Position numbers and translations under genes: made by a program. Shown here in pieces: positions 28,344-37,369 of a DNA stretch of 55,234 nt. The stretch's first letter is position 1. Each line of letters begins with the position of its first letter. Under the pieces are notes generated by a model. It saw only the letters and a list, made by a program, of their open reading frames with translations. It had not been told where the DNA came from and ran no database searches. This DNA comes from Methanobacterium sp. PtaB.Bin024 (GTDB lineage: Archaea; Methanobacteriota; Methanobacteria; Methanobacteriales; Methanobacteriaceae), in assembly GCA_002067065.1 (NCBI GenBank), contig MVPY01000040.1:1-55234 (forward strand). Direction: 5' to 3'.

Positions 28344-29327
28344 ATGTCTGGAACTCTTTTATTAAAACAAAGTGAAATAAAGAATCTCATAAGCATGAAA
28401 GAAGTTGTTAGTGCTGTTGAAACAGCTTTTAAGGCTTTTGCGCAACGTGATGTTCAAATGCCTCCTAAAGATTATTTATTTTTCCACGAAGGAGATCTGA
28501 GGATCATGCCCTGTTACGTGCGGAGCACAGAGGAAGCCGGAGTTAAATGTGTGAATGTTCACCCCAAAAATCCTCAGAATCACAACATACCCACAGTAAT
28601 GGCCATCATCGAACTCATAGATCCTGAAACAGGATTTCCACTGGCAGTTATGGATGGAACATGGGTAACAGACATGAGAACCGGTGCAGCTGCAGGAGTG
28701 GCCACTAAATACCTAGCAAAACCCGATTCAGAGACTTTAGGAATAATTGGAGCAGGTAAACAGGCCTGCACTCAACTGATGGCTCTTAACGAAGTAATGA
28801 ACATTAAAAAAGCCAAAGTATATTGCAGGACATGCAGCACCAGAACCAATTTCGCCAAAACAGCATCTGAATTATATGGTTTCGATGTGGAAGCTGTTGA
28901 TTCAGTTGAAGAGGCTGTTCGTGATGTAGATGTGGTTGTAACTACCACCCCCTCTCGGAAACCAGTTATAAAGGCCGAATGGATTAGTCCAGGAACTCAT
29001 ATCAATGCCATGGGTGCTGATGCACCTACTAAACAGGAGCTGGAAACCAGATTACTCCTTAACTCAAAGATCATTATAGATTCATGGGATCAGGCCAGTC
29101 ACAGCGGGGAGATCAATGTTCCTGTCTCGCAGAAAGTTCTTAAAGAGAAGGATATCCATGCCAAAATTGGAGAAGTGATCATTGGCAAAAAAACCGGCAG
29201 GGAAGATAATGAGATCACTGTTTTCGACTCTACTGGCCTGGCTGTTCAGGATGTAGTAACCGCAGGAATGATTTACAAAAGAGCCAATGAACAAAACATA
29301 GGCACAGACTTCAATTTTATGGAATAA
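28344..29327 (+). CDS. ala: alanine dehydrogenase, ornithine cyclodeaminase/mu-crystallin family
   Basis: 327 aa. This family in archaea includes the NAD-dependent alanine dehydrogenase that interconverts pyruvate and alanine; some members are ornithine cyclodeaminases. Seen: RIMPCYV and the catalytic Lys in GVKCVNVHP, DGTWVTDMRTGAAAGVATKYLA, Rossmann loop GIIGAGKQA, and INAMGADAPTKQEL, which carries the conserved Asp. Alanine dehydrogenase is favoured over cyclodeaminase from the overall match, not from a decisive residue. The start ATG 28344 is set by the last of three repeated Shine-Dalgarno units. A 10-bp direct repeat overlaps the stop (29321-29340), followed by GGGC...GCCC and T-rich sequence (29345-29368). 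Confidence 0.88.
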   Translation: MSGTLLLKQSEIKNLISMKEVVSAVETAFKAFAQRDVQMPPKDYLFFHEGDLRIMPCYVRSTEEAGVKCVNVHPKNPQNHNIPTVMAIIELIDPETGFPLAVMDGTWVTDMRTGAAAGVATKYLAKPDSETLGIIGAGKQACTQLMALNEVMNIKKAKVYCRTCSTRTNFAKTASELYGFDVEAVDSVEEAVRDVDVVVTTTPSRKPVIKAEWISPGTHINAMGADAPTKQELETRLLLNSKIIIDSWDQASHSGEINVPVSQKVLKEKDIHAKIGEVIIGKKTGREDNEITVFDSTGLAVQDVVTAGMIYKRANEQNIGTDFNFME

Positions 29328-29440
29328 AATGGAATAAAATTTTTGGGCGGAATCAGCCCCTTTTCTTTACCTTTTTCTTTATTTATAGGATCTTTAGCTA
29401 TAGGAAATTTTTTTCAGGACAGGTTATGTTATTTATTCTT

Positions 29441-29468
29441 AGAATGTAAATTATAGAATGTAAGTTAT
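29441..29468 (+). repeat. 14-bp tandem duplication in the leader of the LysE-type gene
   Basis: AGAATGTAAATTAT (29441-29454) followed by AGAATGTAAGTTAT (29455-29468), one mismatch. It lies 35 bases before the ATG of the transporter gene. Confidence 0.85.
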
Positions 29469-29502
29469 GGAAGTTTATGATTTAAGGAGTCTATGATTTC
29501 AA

Positions 29503-30135
29503 ATGTGGATTGAAGTTTTCTTATTCACTGTGGCATCATTTTGGGTTGGTTTATCCGGTGCCATGGTCCCGGGGCCAATGCTCACTGTCACCATCTCTGA
29601 TTCACTTAAGAAAGGATCTAAAGCCGGGCCACTGGTTGTTCTGGGACATTACATTGCTGAGATAACCCTGATGATACTCTTGGTGCTGGGTCTTGGCTGG
29701 GCCATCGGATCAAAAACAGCAACCATGATCATCGGCGGTGTGGGTGGTTTGATGCTTATTTATATTGGTTATACCATTGCTAAATCTCCGGTACCCTCAG
29801 AAATCCCTGAAAAAGAAGAATCTGTTGAGAAACGGGGATCAATTCTTAGTGGAATAATAACCAGTGTAACCAACCCTTACTTCTACCTATGGTGGGCTAC
29901 TGTAGGCTGGGCTTTCATGCTTAAAGGAATAGAGCTAGCAGGGATTATCGGAGTTTTAAGTTTCTTAGTGGGCCATTGGGGCGCAGATCTTGCATGGTTC
30001 AGTTTAGTTTCTTTCTTCACCAGTAAAGGACGACATATGTTACCTGGAAAACGTTATAAAATCATGATGATTATTTGTGGGATTTTCCTTGTGTTTTTAG
30101 GGGTTTACTTCATTTACTCCACATTAATAGCGTAA
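29503..30135 (+). CDS. LysE family exporter
   Basis: 210 aa, six membrane helices. The N-terminal GLSGAMVPGPMLTVTISDSLKKGSKAG is the LysE/RhtB signature (PGP motif), and SVTNPYFYLWWATVG is the matching motif of the second half. These exporters expel amino acids or similar small molecules. Placement just after alanine dehydrogenase makes an amino acid plausible, but the genes are separated by 175 bases and a likely terminator. The AAGGAG Shine-Dalgarno is 13 bases from the ATG, a long spacing. Confidence 0.87.
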   Translation: MWIEVFLFTVASFWVGLSGAMVPGPMLTVTISDSLKKGSKAGPLVVLGHYIAEITLMILLVLGLGWAIGSKTATMIIGGVGGLMLIYIGYTIAKSPVPSEIPEKEESVEKRGSILSGIITSVTNPYFYLWWATVGWAFMLKGIELAGIIGVLSFLVGHWGADLAWFSLVSFFTSKGRHMLPGKRYKIMMIICGIFLVFLGVYFIYSTLIA

Positions 30136-30216
30136 AGAAATAGGATACTAGAATAATTCCACTCCATTTTTAAAGGAGGATGTAATTATTTAAGTTATTG
30201 TTTACTATTAAGAAAT

Positions 30217-31005
30217 ATGAAAGCAGTAGTTTTTGATAACTCCGGAACCCTGATTTCAAGATACAGGGCAATTAAAGATATTAAATCTGGACTTATCAGT
30301 GATCACACCAGTTCCATTGATCTGGTAGACCAGCATCCTTACCGGGCCCTGGTCGTTCTGCAGACTGATCCTGCCACTTGTATTAACAATGCCCGTTCAA
30401 AACAAAGTATCCACCAATTCATTAGCAGGAATAATGTTCCTTTTGATATAAGCTATTCTTCGATAGATATTAATAAAAATAAATTATTAAATATTATAAA
30501 GGATGATAAAACCCAAGTTAGTGATATTCAGGATACCATCAGGACGGTTATTGACAAAGGATACAACGTGCAGATATGCAGTGGTTCCGGTTTTATTGTG
30601 AACTTTCATAGCGGTCAGATCGAGTTTACCATTACCGCTGGTGGAAAAATATTCCCTGAAGTCCCCCTGGTGGTGGAAGAACTTAAAAGGAGAGGTCTTC
30701 GTATCTTTGTTGCATCAGGAGATCGGACCAAGTCCCTGGAACAGCTAGCCAGTTTCATTCACATTCCAACCGAAAACGTCTTTGGAACTGCCCATTCCAA
30801 AAGAAAAAAGGAAATTGTGCAGGAGCTTAAAGGAAAATATCGGGTTATGATGGTAGGTAACAGTGCCAACGATATCTTGGCACTTGAAGAAGCAGATGTT
30901 GGTGTTTTAACCACACAGCAAGATGAAAATCCATCTGCTAAAGTCTTGAATGCTGCTGATTTTGTGGTTGACAATATTAAAGATGTTTTAGATATCGATT
31001 TTTAA
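30217..31005 (+). CDS. HAD-superfamily protein, soluble P-type-ATPase-like
   Basis: 262 aa. It resembles the archaeal soluble P-type ATPase-like phosphatase group (MJ0968 type): motif I F6-D7-N-S-G-T, a conserved middle (YRALVVLQTDP), FTITAGGKIFPEV, motif II VASGDRTKSL, Lys in HSKRKKEI, and motif IV GNSANDILALEEADVGV. Motif I has Ser in place of the second Asp (as in other DxSGT members), and motif IV reads GN rather than GD. The nucleophile D7 is present, so phosphatase activity is possible. The AAAGGAGG at 30172-30179 is 37 bases before the ATG and seems unused; TATTTAAG near 30187 suggests a near-leaderless message. Confidence 0.82.
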   Translation: MKAVVFDNSGTLISRYRAIKDIKSGLISDHTSSIDLVDQHPYRALVVLQTDPATCINNARSKQSIHQFISRNNVPFDISYSSIDINKNKLLNIIKDDKTQVSDIQDTIRTVIDKGYNVQICSGSGFIVNFHSGQIEFTITAGGKIFPEVPLVVEELKRRGLRIFVASGDRTKSLEQLASFIHIPTENVFGTAHSKRKKEIVQELKGKYRVMMVGNSANDILALEEADVGVLTTQQDENPSAKVLNAADFVVDNIKDVLDIDF

Positions 31006-31044
31006 CTATTTTAACCTAAAATTTAATATTACCAACCTAACTAA

Positions 31045-31665
31045 TTATTGGAAATGCTTTAACAAAGGAATGGCTAGATAAACCAGGCTTGTCCAACCAT
31101 AACCATACGTTTTAAAAAAAGGGATGAAAGTAAGGCCCAGTGCAATTAGGGAAATTGCAGGTAACATTAAACTGATCTTCAATGAAGATTTACTCCCTCC
31201 ACTTTTACTTTCATCAACCAGGCCATTGTTAAGGGCATGACGCCAATTGAGGAACAGGAGAAATCCTATGGCAAAGAGGTTCAGATCAAAAAATACATTG
31301 GAAATCTGGAAATTGCCGTATTCACCTACAAAAAATGCTGAAAAAGGAACTAACGCCACAAAAAGCAACCAGAATACCATTATCCACAATAGACCATTGT
31401 CCGCATTTTTAATCCGATTAAATTGAGTGTGGTTAATCCTCCAAAAAACAGCTAAAAGGATAAAACTGATGAAATAACTGTAGAAGTTAGGTAAAAGACC
31501 ATATAAAGCCCTATATATGTCTGCTTCGGTGGGATTGACCAGGGATGGTACAGTTATTCCCAGAACTAAGAGGGTCATGGCTATGGCGAAAATTCCATCA
31601 ACCAGGGTTTCTATACGCTTGACATTAATCCCTTCCGGATTTATAACCTGATTACTGTCCTGCAA
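31045..31665 (-). CDS. TMEM175 / DUF1211 family membrane protein
   Basis: 206 aa with about six membrane helices. The N-terminal RIETLVDGIFAIAMTLLVLGI matches the TMEM175 filter-helix motif (RxxxFsDxvfAIaiTLL). Bacterial and archaeal TMEM175 proteins form K+-selective or leak channels as tetramers. The second half lacks a clear repeat of that motif, as usual for single-repeat prokaryotic forms. TTG start 31665 with GAGGT seven bases upstream. Follows the DUF6790 gene on the same strand by 35 bases, so they are probably cotranscribed. Confidence 0.86.
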   Translation of the reverse strand: MQDSNQVINPEGINVKRIETLVDGIFAIAMTLLVLGITVPSLVNPTEADIYRALYGLLPNFYSYFISFILLAVFWRINHTQFNRIKNADNGLLWIMVFWLLFVALVPFSAFFVGEYGNFQISNVFFDLNLFAIGFLLFLNWRHALNNGLVDESKSGGSKSSLKISLMLPAISLIALGLTFIPFFKTYGYGWTSLVYLAIPLLKHFQ

Positions 31666-31700
31666 ATCACCGACCTCACATGTGCATGCTTTAAATTAAC

Positions 31701-32231
31701 CTATAAAGATCTTTCCAAACTCTTAATGGCACTGCGAACATCCCTGTTTTGCAGGAATTTGTAGGCTACTAGGAGACCTAACAGTAACAAAGGCACCAGT
31801 ATATCCAGAACTAGAACTGCCCCTGCATTTCCAGGAGCATAATTACCTGTAGAAAACATGTTACTTATGTGGCTTATGGCATCGCCCAAAAGGAAAATAG
31901 AAACACCAATTATCGTAGCAGTCCAGAAGTTTTCCCTTACCCAATAACAAAGTATCCCCAGAACACCAAATGCCAGGTTAGCAAAGGCTACTTCCTGTTG
32001 AAAGGGACTTCCAGGGGCCCATCCAATATAAGAAGCTGTTTGAACCGCGAAAAATGTGTGGCCTATAAATGCCCATAAAGAACTGAAACCAACGGTGATA
32101 ACCAGAAAAGAAAGAAGGAATGTTTTTACAATTTTTTTAAAGGTCAAAACTCGCTTGGAATAAAATTGTGCTGCCAGGATTACTAATGCTCCGATAATGC
32201 CCAGTATTAACCAGATATAAGCTAAGTCCAT
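31701..32231 (-). CDS. DUF6790-like membrane protein
   Basis: 176 aa with about five membrane helices. The segment TASYIGWAPGSPFQQEVAFANLAFGVLGIL is the conserved part of a small archaeal and bacterial membrane family that I assign to DUF6790. HISNMFSTGNYAPGNAGAVLVLDILVPL follows. Function unknown. ATG 32231 has GAGGGGG seven bases upstream. Upstream of, and probably cotranscribed with, the TMEM175-like gene. Confidence 0.8.
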   Translation of the reverse strand: MDLAYIWLILGIIGALVILAAQFYSKRVLTFKKIVKTFLLSFLVITVGFSSLWAFIGHTFFAVQTASYIGWAPGSPFQQEVAFANLAFGVLGILCYWVRENFWTATIIGVSIFLLGDAISHISNMFSTGNYAPGNAGAVLVLDILVPLLLLGLLVAYKFLQNRDVRSAIKSLERSL

Positions 32232-32437
32232 TTAATAACCCCCTCAAATGGCCAAAGTTAACTATAACCATAAAATTAACACTTTAATATTGCCTTCCAT
32301 TATCATTTATTTAATACCTTGTTCTGGAGAAAAAATGGAAAAATTTATAAGCTATTCTTCTATTTATTAGTGGAAACTTCACATACCACTAAACATTTTA
32401 AACCGTGTTATTTACCAACATCCACTACAACAATATT

Positions 32438-33541
32438 TTATAAGCTTATTAAATTATATTTTTGGGTTCCAAGGCCAATTCCTTCCGCGTATCTGATTTG
32501 TATTCTACTATCAACATCCTCCCACACCCCCCTGAATTTATCACCACCATGATGGTGCTGATGTTCAAGTAAGGAGCCCTCCAATCCCATCTGCTGGTTC
32601 ACCAGATCATACGATGCTGCATCCAAAGCAACTGGATCTTTAGAGGCCATTATTCCAATATCAGGAACAATTGGTGTATCACTGAATGCTTCACAGTCAC
32701 AGTCAGGAGTAATGTCCATGAGGAAATTGATGTAACCCACCCTTCCTTTTTTATGTTTAACCGCCCCATAGGCATATTCTACCATTCTTTCTGAAAATTC
32801 TGGCAATGACTTTGAATCCAACTCGATAGCTGATTCTGGACAGTTAGATAGGCAGTTATTACATGCTATACATTTTTCAAGGTCAATTTCTGCCTTTTGA
32901 TTTTGAAGGGTTATCAGCGATATAGGGCAGGAGTCCACACAGGTTCCACATGCAGTGCATTCACTGGTTATAACTGGTTTGGAGCACTGGTGTTGTTCCA
33001 CCTTCCCTGGGGCAGCAGAGCATCCCATGGCCAGGTTTTTTATGGCTCCTCCAAATCCACTCATCCCATGACCCTTAAAATGGGATAAAATCAGCATGTT
33101 ATCCGATTTTTCAATGTCTCCTGCTATTTTAACATCTTTGAAATGTTTTAAGTTTACTTCCACAGAAGTCCAGTTATCTCCTCGAATTCCATCAGCAATG
33201 ACCAGTGGCGCCCCAGTAACTGCATAGGCAAAACCATTCTTTATGGCAGTTTTTAGGTGATCAACCGAATTATGGCGACTTCCATAGTAAAGAGTATTAG
33301 TATCAGTTATAAAAGGTTTAGCCTGGCAATCCAAAGTTTTTTCAACTAATGAACTCACGAGAACTGGTTTAAGAAATGTGTCGTTTCCTCTTTCTCCGAA
33401 GTGAAGTTTGATGGCTGTTAAATCTCCTTTATGAATGAATTCTGCAAAACCCGCCTTATCAAATAATTGTTTTATTTTGTTGGTTTTGTTTTCTTCCTTT
33501 CTTCTGGAACGGAAATTAGAAAAATACACTTTGCTAGACAT
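32438..33541 (-). CDS. DUF362 protein with two [4Fe-4S] ferredoxin motifs
   Basis: 367 aa. The DUF362 core (GDLTAIKLHFGERGNDTFLKP, ILSHFKGHGMSGFGGAIKNLAMGC, ASKDPVALDAASYDLV) is interrupted near residues 190-240 by a 2[4Fe-4S] ferredoxin insert: CTACGTCVDSCP and CIACNNCLSNCP. Family members are cytosolic iron-sulfur proteins with no settled reaction; they are common in anaerobes. A redox role is likely. ATG 33541 without a strong Shine-Dalgarno. Located 74 bases downstream of the TIM-barrel gene on the same strand. Confidence 0.9.
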   Translation of the reverse strand: MSSKVYFSNFRSRRKEENKTNKIKQLFDKAGFAEFIHKGDLTAIKLHFGERGNDTFLKPVLVSSLVEKTLDCQAKPFITDTNTLYYGSRHNSVDHLKTAIKNGFAYAVTGAPLVIADGIRGDNWTSVEVNLKHFKDVKIAGDIEKSDNMLILSHFKGHGMSGFGGAIKNLAMGCSAAPGKVEQHQCSKPVITSECTACGTCVDSCPISLITLQNQKAEIDLEKCIACNNCLSNCPESAIELDSKSLPEFSERMVEYAYGAVKHKKGRVGYINFLMDITPDCDCEAFSDTPIVPDIGIMASKDPVALDAASYDLVNQQMGLEGSLLEHQHHHGGDKFRGVWEDVDSRIQIRYAEGIGLGTQKYNLISL

Positions 33542-33615
33542 GAACTCATAACCCTGTTGTGTAGTTCTTTTTTATTTCTCTGTTTTTTATTATCTAAGTA
33601 AAATTTATTTGGAGT

Positions 33616-34365
33616 TTATTTAGCAAGACCCACAATGACCTCTCTACTTTTTAAAACATCTTCATAGTTGTTGAGTTCTATTATTCCCAGATCAACGGCA
33701 TTAATTAGTTTCAGATCAAGTGTGCCCTGACCCAGTGCCAGGTGCTGGTCTTTTTCTCCATTATTATCATTCAAATGGTAGTAATGAATATTTTCCAGTC
33801 TTAGAAACGACTCGGGATCTCCTGTGGTGTTGGCATGACCCAGATCTACGGTTCCATGGCAGTTACATTTATCCAGGAAGTAAGCATGTTCCTGGGCAGT
33901 GTTACAGAAGTAGGCATATCTATGGGGCATGTTCTCCACGGAAAATATAACATCCACATCTTCAGCATATCTATTGGCCTCAGTGAGAGTTTCTACAGAA
34001 TAAGATTTTGCAATATTTCTTACCCGATCTTCAAGGCGATGTATTAGTCCAGGGTGGGTGGTTATGGCATTAGCGCCAATTTTAACCGCCAGATCAAGAG
34101 TTTCTTTGAGTTGACAGAGCGTTTCCTCCCTTATACCCTTATTTAAACTGGCAGGGTTAAGATCAATGGTGGGTGCGTGCAGGAAAACATCTATATCATA
34201 AGATGAAAATATTTCAAATCCTTCTCCGGAGTTAAGCATGTTTCTAGGCCAATAAGGACCTTCACAAAGTATTTCAATTAGGCTAAACCCATCTGCAGTT
34301 GCTATATCTAAAAATTCCTCAAAGGACCCCATGAACAATGCCAGGGTGGAAAATCCGATTTTCAT
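33616..34365 (-). CDS. sugar phosphate isomerase/epimerase-like TIM-barrel protein
   Basis: 249 aa of the xylose isomerase/AP endonuclease 2 superfamily. Seen: MKIGFSTLALF, IEILCEGPYWP, FLHAPTIDLNPAS, ITTHPGLI, SVENMPH (metal Glu), GTVDLGHANTTG (Asp and His) and IHYYHLNDNNGEKDQHLALGQGTLD (His, Asp). The metal-binding set of the fold looks intact, so it is probably an enzyme; whether it acts on sugars or on DNA cannot be decided, though the short length favours a sugar isomerase type. A 25-base dyad lies directly before the ATG at 34365. Divergent from the padR gene. Confidence 0.87.
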   Translation of the reverse strand: MKIGFSTLALFMGSFEEFLDIATADGFSLIEILCEGPYWPRNMLNSGEGFEIFSSYDIDVFLHAPTIDLNPASLNKGIREETLCQLKETLDLAVKIGANAITTHPGLIHRLEDRVRNIAKSYSVETLTEANRYAEDVDVIFSVENMPHRYAYFCNTAQEHAYFLDKCNCHGTVDLGHANTTGDPESFLRLENIHYYHLNDNNGEKDQHLALGQGTLDLKLINAVDLGIIELNNYEDVLKSREVIVGLAK

Positions 34366-34368
34366 GTT

Positions 34369-34393
34369 TCACAATTTTCTATCAGAATTGTGA
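34369..34393 (-). promoter_or_regulatory. dyad operator at the TIM-barrel gene start
   Basis: TCACAATT (34369-34376) and AATTGTGA (34386-34393) are perfect 8-bp inverted arms with a 9-base spacer. A minus-strand AAAAATATATC just upstream is a TATA candidate, so the dyad spans the expected transcription start. The message would be leaderless or nearly so. Confidence 0.6.
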
Positions 34394-34508
34394 TATATTT
34401 TTCGAAAAAGTTTCCCATTTGATCCTATCCAAATAGAATCCTGAAATCATGCCCGTAAAACCGACCCCTTTATATAGTGCTATTTACATTAGATTATATC
34501 CCAACGCA

Positions 34509-34553
34509 ATATATCATATTTTGATATATAAAAAAATTATATATTATATATAA
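34509..34553 (+). promoter_or_regulatory. padR promoter with candidate PadR operator
   Basis: ATATATCA (34509-34516) and TGATATAT (34522-34529) form a perfect dyad with a 5-base spacer, and a second AT palindrome, TTATATATTATATATAA, follows at 34537-34553. GATATATAAA in the first dyad fits a TATA box for the gene at 34577. PadR regulators often bind AT-rich dyads in their own promoter, so autoregulation is likely. Confidence 0.6.
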
Positions 34554-34576
34554 ACATCTCTAATTGGAGTTCTAAA

Positions 34577-35044
34577 ATGGTAAAAGAAGATTCAAATGCT
34601 GTTGAAGCAGGAGATGATTCAAAAAAGCATGATTTTGAATTTGAAATCGAAAACCTGCCCAAATACGATAAAAAAATGATCAGGGGATTCATGAGAGGTT
34701 TCGGCAACATTATGATCCTTTGGCTCATCAGCAGGAAACGACAACATGGATATGAAATAATGACCCAGCTACATTCAGCATCCCCCCTTGATAAAAAAAT
34801 GCCCAGCGCCAGTGTGATTTATCCTGTACTGCACAAACTAGAAAAAAAAGGACTGATAAGCGGGACATGGGAGCATCAGGGTAAAAGAAAAGTTAAATAT
34901 TACGAAATAACTGAAGATGGAGAAGCTAGTCTTAATCGCATTAGGCAGATCATTGCCCATGGCAGAGAATTAGGCGCAACTGAGATGTGGAAAGAATTCA
35001 TGGAGGATATGTTCGCCCTCAAAAGAAAGGAGATAGATTTATGA
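34577..35044 (+). CDS. PadR family transcriptional regulator
   Basis: 155 aa. An acidic N-terminal extension of about 40 residues precedes a winged helix-turn-helix: MILWLISRKRQHGYEIMTQL, SASVIYPVLHKLEKKGLISGTW (recognition helix), then the wing GKRKVKYYEITEDGEASL and a C-terminal dimer helix. PadR proteins usually repress neighbouring efflux genes and release on ligand. Here the gene overlaps the ABC ATPase start by ATGA, so regulator and transporter are made together. ATG 34577 has GGAG seven bases upstream. Confidence 0.93.
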   Translation: MVKEDSNAVEAGDDSKKHDFEFEIENLPKYDKKMIRGFMRGFGNIMILWLISRKRQHGYEIMTQLHSASPLDKKMPSASVIYPVLHKLEKKGLISGTWEHQGKRKVKYYEITEDGEASLNRIRQIIAHGRELGATEMWKEFMEDMFALKRKEIDL

Positions 35045-36129
35045 AATACGCCATAGAAACATTCAATCTTACCAAACGCTATGGAGACTTCACTGCTGTG
35101 GATGAACTGGATTTAAAGGTTAAAAACAAAAGTATTTTCGGTTTTTTAGGACCTAACGGGGCAGGTAAAACCACCACCATTAAGATGTTAACTTGCCTAA
35201 TCCCCCCCACATCAGGAACCGCACAGGTGGCGGGTTATGATATAATAAAAAAACCCAACGAAGTTCGTCAAAAAATAGGGATGGTTCCACAGTTAGTAAG
35301 CCTTTATGCTGATCTCACGGCTCGAGAAAATGCTGAACTCTGTGCAGATTATTATGGAATGCCTGAAGACCTTAAAGAAAAGAGAATCGATGAATTGATG
35401 GAACTGGTGGACATTAAGTACGCAGAAAATAAGATGATCAAGCAAATGTCAGGAGGGCAGAAACAGAAGGTATCTGTGGTTGCCAGTCTAGTGCACCAGC
35501 CAGACATTCTGTTTCTGGATGAACCCACCATTGGTCTGGATCCCACCACCAAAAGCGTTCTATGGGAGCTTATAGACGAATTAAACCAGAAAGGTCATAC
35601 TATAATTCTCTGTTCACATGATATGTACGAAGTGGACATGCTCTGCGATCATGTGGGTATAATCAACCTAGGAAAACTAGCAGCATTTGACACCCCCCAG
35701 GGATTGAAAGACACCATACTCGTACAGGAAGAAAGTGTTGAGAGCAATATAGGAAAAATTGTGCGTGAAATGGAGGATTCTACCACCAGCGACAGTGAAG
35801 ATCCTTCCTTCTGCAAGTTAAAAGAAGCTGTAAATGAATCTGAAATAGATAAAGCCAGGGAAATGAGTTTAATGGTCACTGGTTCAGATGATGAACTGAT
35901 TAACAAATTATCTCAAATCCCCTGTGTTCTAGATATTGAAACCCACCGGTCAGGTAGGTTGGCCTTTAAGCTGGCCAACACTGAAACTGCAGTGACCCAA
36001 GTTATTGCTGCAATTATGGAAAGTGGTGGTAACATAACCTCAATTTCAACCAAAGACCCTTCATTAGAGGATGTATTCATGAAAGTTACCGTTAAAAAGC
36101 CTAAAAAAGGAGAAGGTGAAGGAGAATGA
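35041..36129 (+). CDS. ABC transporter ATP-binding protein (DrrA-like)
   Basis: 362 aa. Walker A GPNGAGKTT (37-45), Q-loop VPQ, signature SGGQKQK (137-143) and Walker B ILFLDEP with D160 and E161. The approximately 120-residue C-terminal extension after the core is typical of DrrA/NatA-type exporters. The start is ATG 35041, not the upstream in-frame ATG at 34987 inside padR: AAGGAG lies eight bases upstream and the ATGA overlap indicates coupled translation. It pairs with the ABC-2 permease that follows, also by an ATGA overlap at 36126-36129. Confidence 0.95.
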   Translation: MKYAIETFNLTKRYGDFTAVDELDLKVKNKSIFGFLGPNGAGKTTTIKMLTCLIPPTSGTAQVAGYDIIKKPNEVRQKIGMVPQLVSLYADLTARENAELCADYYGMPEDLKEKRIDELMELVDIKYAENKMIKQMSGGQKQKVSVVASLVHQPDILFLDEPTIGLDPTTKSVLWELIDELNQKGHTIILCSHDMYEVDMLCDHVGIINLGKLAAFDTPQGLKDTILVQEESVESNIGKIVREMEDSTTSDSEDPSFCKLKEAVNESEIDKAREMSLMVTGSDDELINKLSQIPCVLDIETHRSGRLAFKLANTETAVTQVIAAIMESGGNITSISTKDPSLEDVFMKVTVKKPKKGEGEGE

Positions 36130-37325
36130 AAAAGGTGGAAACCAAAAAAATCATATGGATGATTAAAAAGGACTTATTAGTCCTGTGGAGACATAAACCC
36201 CGTTTATTCTCCATTTTCCTTTTTCCCATACTCATGATCGCACTTTTCGGTTATGGTATGGGCGGATCCATTGAAAACATTCCCATAGTGGTGGTCAAAC
36301 AGACAGACGGCCAAGTGACTGATGCTACTCTTAACGCCATTAAAAATAGCTCGCTTTATGATGTAAAGGACATAATTGGCGACCCTCAACGTGGGCGGGA
36401 AATGGTGGAATCTGGACAGGTCAAAGCAGCCATTATATTACCTCCAGATTATGAGGATCTTAACAGTAGTAATTCCAAGTCAGTGGTAGTTTATGTGGAT
36501 TCATCAGACCAAATGGCAACAAGTGTACTGGTTCCGGCAACACAGGCGCTTTTCAGTCAGATATCTGCCGAAATTGGAATGGAAAAGCTTGAAGCCCTAC
36601 AAGCACAGTCTACAACTCTGCAGGTGCAGTCCGAGGGAGTGCAATCATCTTCTGGGTTATCTGGTATAAACTTCCAGAACATCATGAATTCCATCAATTT
36701 TCAGATTAACAAGATCTACGGAGATATCAAATACATCGACTTTTTGGTGCCTGCAATTCTGGCCATGACAGTTATGATGGGTGCTATGATGAGTATGGGA
36801 GAGTCCCTGGCAGGAGAACGAGAACGAGGCGAATTGGCACGACTATTTATGACTCCTACCAGTGTTGCTACTGTGGTTGGGGGTAAAATAATATCCCGGC
36901 TTATCATTCAAACATCCACTGCCATGGTACTGCTTGCTGCAGCCATAGTACTGTTCAATATTACTATATCTGGCAGTATGTTACTCGCCATATTCCTACT
37001 GATACTTACCGCCTTGTGTTTTGTGGGTTTCGGAATAATGGTTTCTGCACGGGTCAGTACCCAGGAAGACTATATTCAGATGGTGATGCCCTTTAGCATG
37101 CCCATGATGTTCATATCCGGTGTATTTTATCCTCTAGAAACTATGCCATGGATATTCCAAAAAATAGCATATATCGCACCTTTAACCTATGCTAACAATG
37201 CATTAAGGGCAGTTATGTTACAGGGAGCTGGAATTGGAGACATATGGATTGAGGTAGTTGTTCTTCTGGGTTTCACAGTGCTCTTCTTTGCAATGGGTGT
37301 AACCCGATTTAACAGAGACATCTAG
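36126..37325 (+). CDS. ABC-2 type permease
   Basis: 399 aa. One N-terminal membrane helix (about 28-45), a large external domain of about 160 residues (PIVVVKQTDGQVTDATLNAI to SGINFQNIMNSINF), and five helices in the C-terminal half, with the ABC-2 signature GESLAGERERGELARLFMTP and SGVFYPLETMPWIFQKIAYIAPLTYA. This is the membrane half of the exporter. The substrate is unknown; related systems export drugs, lipids or sodium. Coupled to the ATPase by ATGA. Confidence 0.93.
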   Translation: MKKVETKKIIWMIKKDLLVLWRHKPRLFSIFLFPILMIALFGYGMGGSIENIPIVVVKQTDGQVTDATLNAIKNSSLYDVKDIIGDPQRGREMVESGQVKAAIILPPDYEDLNSSNSKSVVVYVDSSDQMATSVLVPATQALFSQISAEIGMEKLEALQAQSTTLQVQSEGVQSSSGLSGINFQNIMNSINFQINKIYGDIKYIDFLVPAILAMTVMMGAMMSMGESLAGERERGELARLFMTPTSVATVVGGKIISRLIIQTSTAMVLLAAAIVLFNITISGSMLLAIFLLILTALCFVGFGIMVSARVSTQEDYIQMVMPFSMPMMFISGVFYPLETMPWIFQKIAYIAPLTYANNALRAVMLQGAGIGDIWIEVVVLLGFTVLFFAMGVTRFNRDI

Positions 37326-37369
37326 GAGATTAAGGATTATTGAAAATGTAATTTGAATCAGGTGAAATT

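Noticed and set aside
32319..32552. 77-codon plus-strand frame
   Set aside because: Overlaps the 3' end of the DUF362 gene and has no Shine-Dalgarno or family resemblance.
34537..34553. AT palindrome as an insertion-sequence end
   Set aside because: No transposase nearby; it fits a promoter element.
34987..35040. Upstream in-frame start of the ABC ATPase inside padR
   Set aside because: AAGGAG and the ATGA overlap fix the start at 35041.
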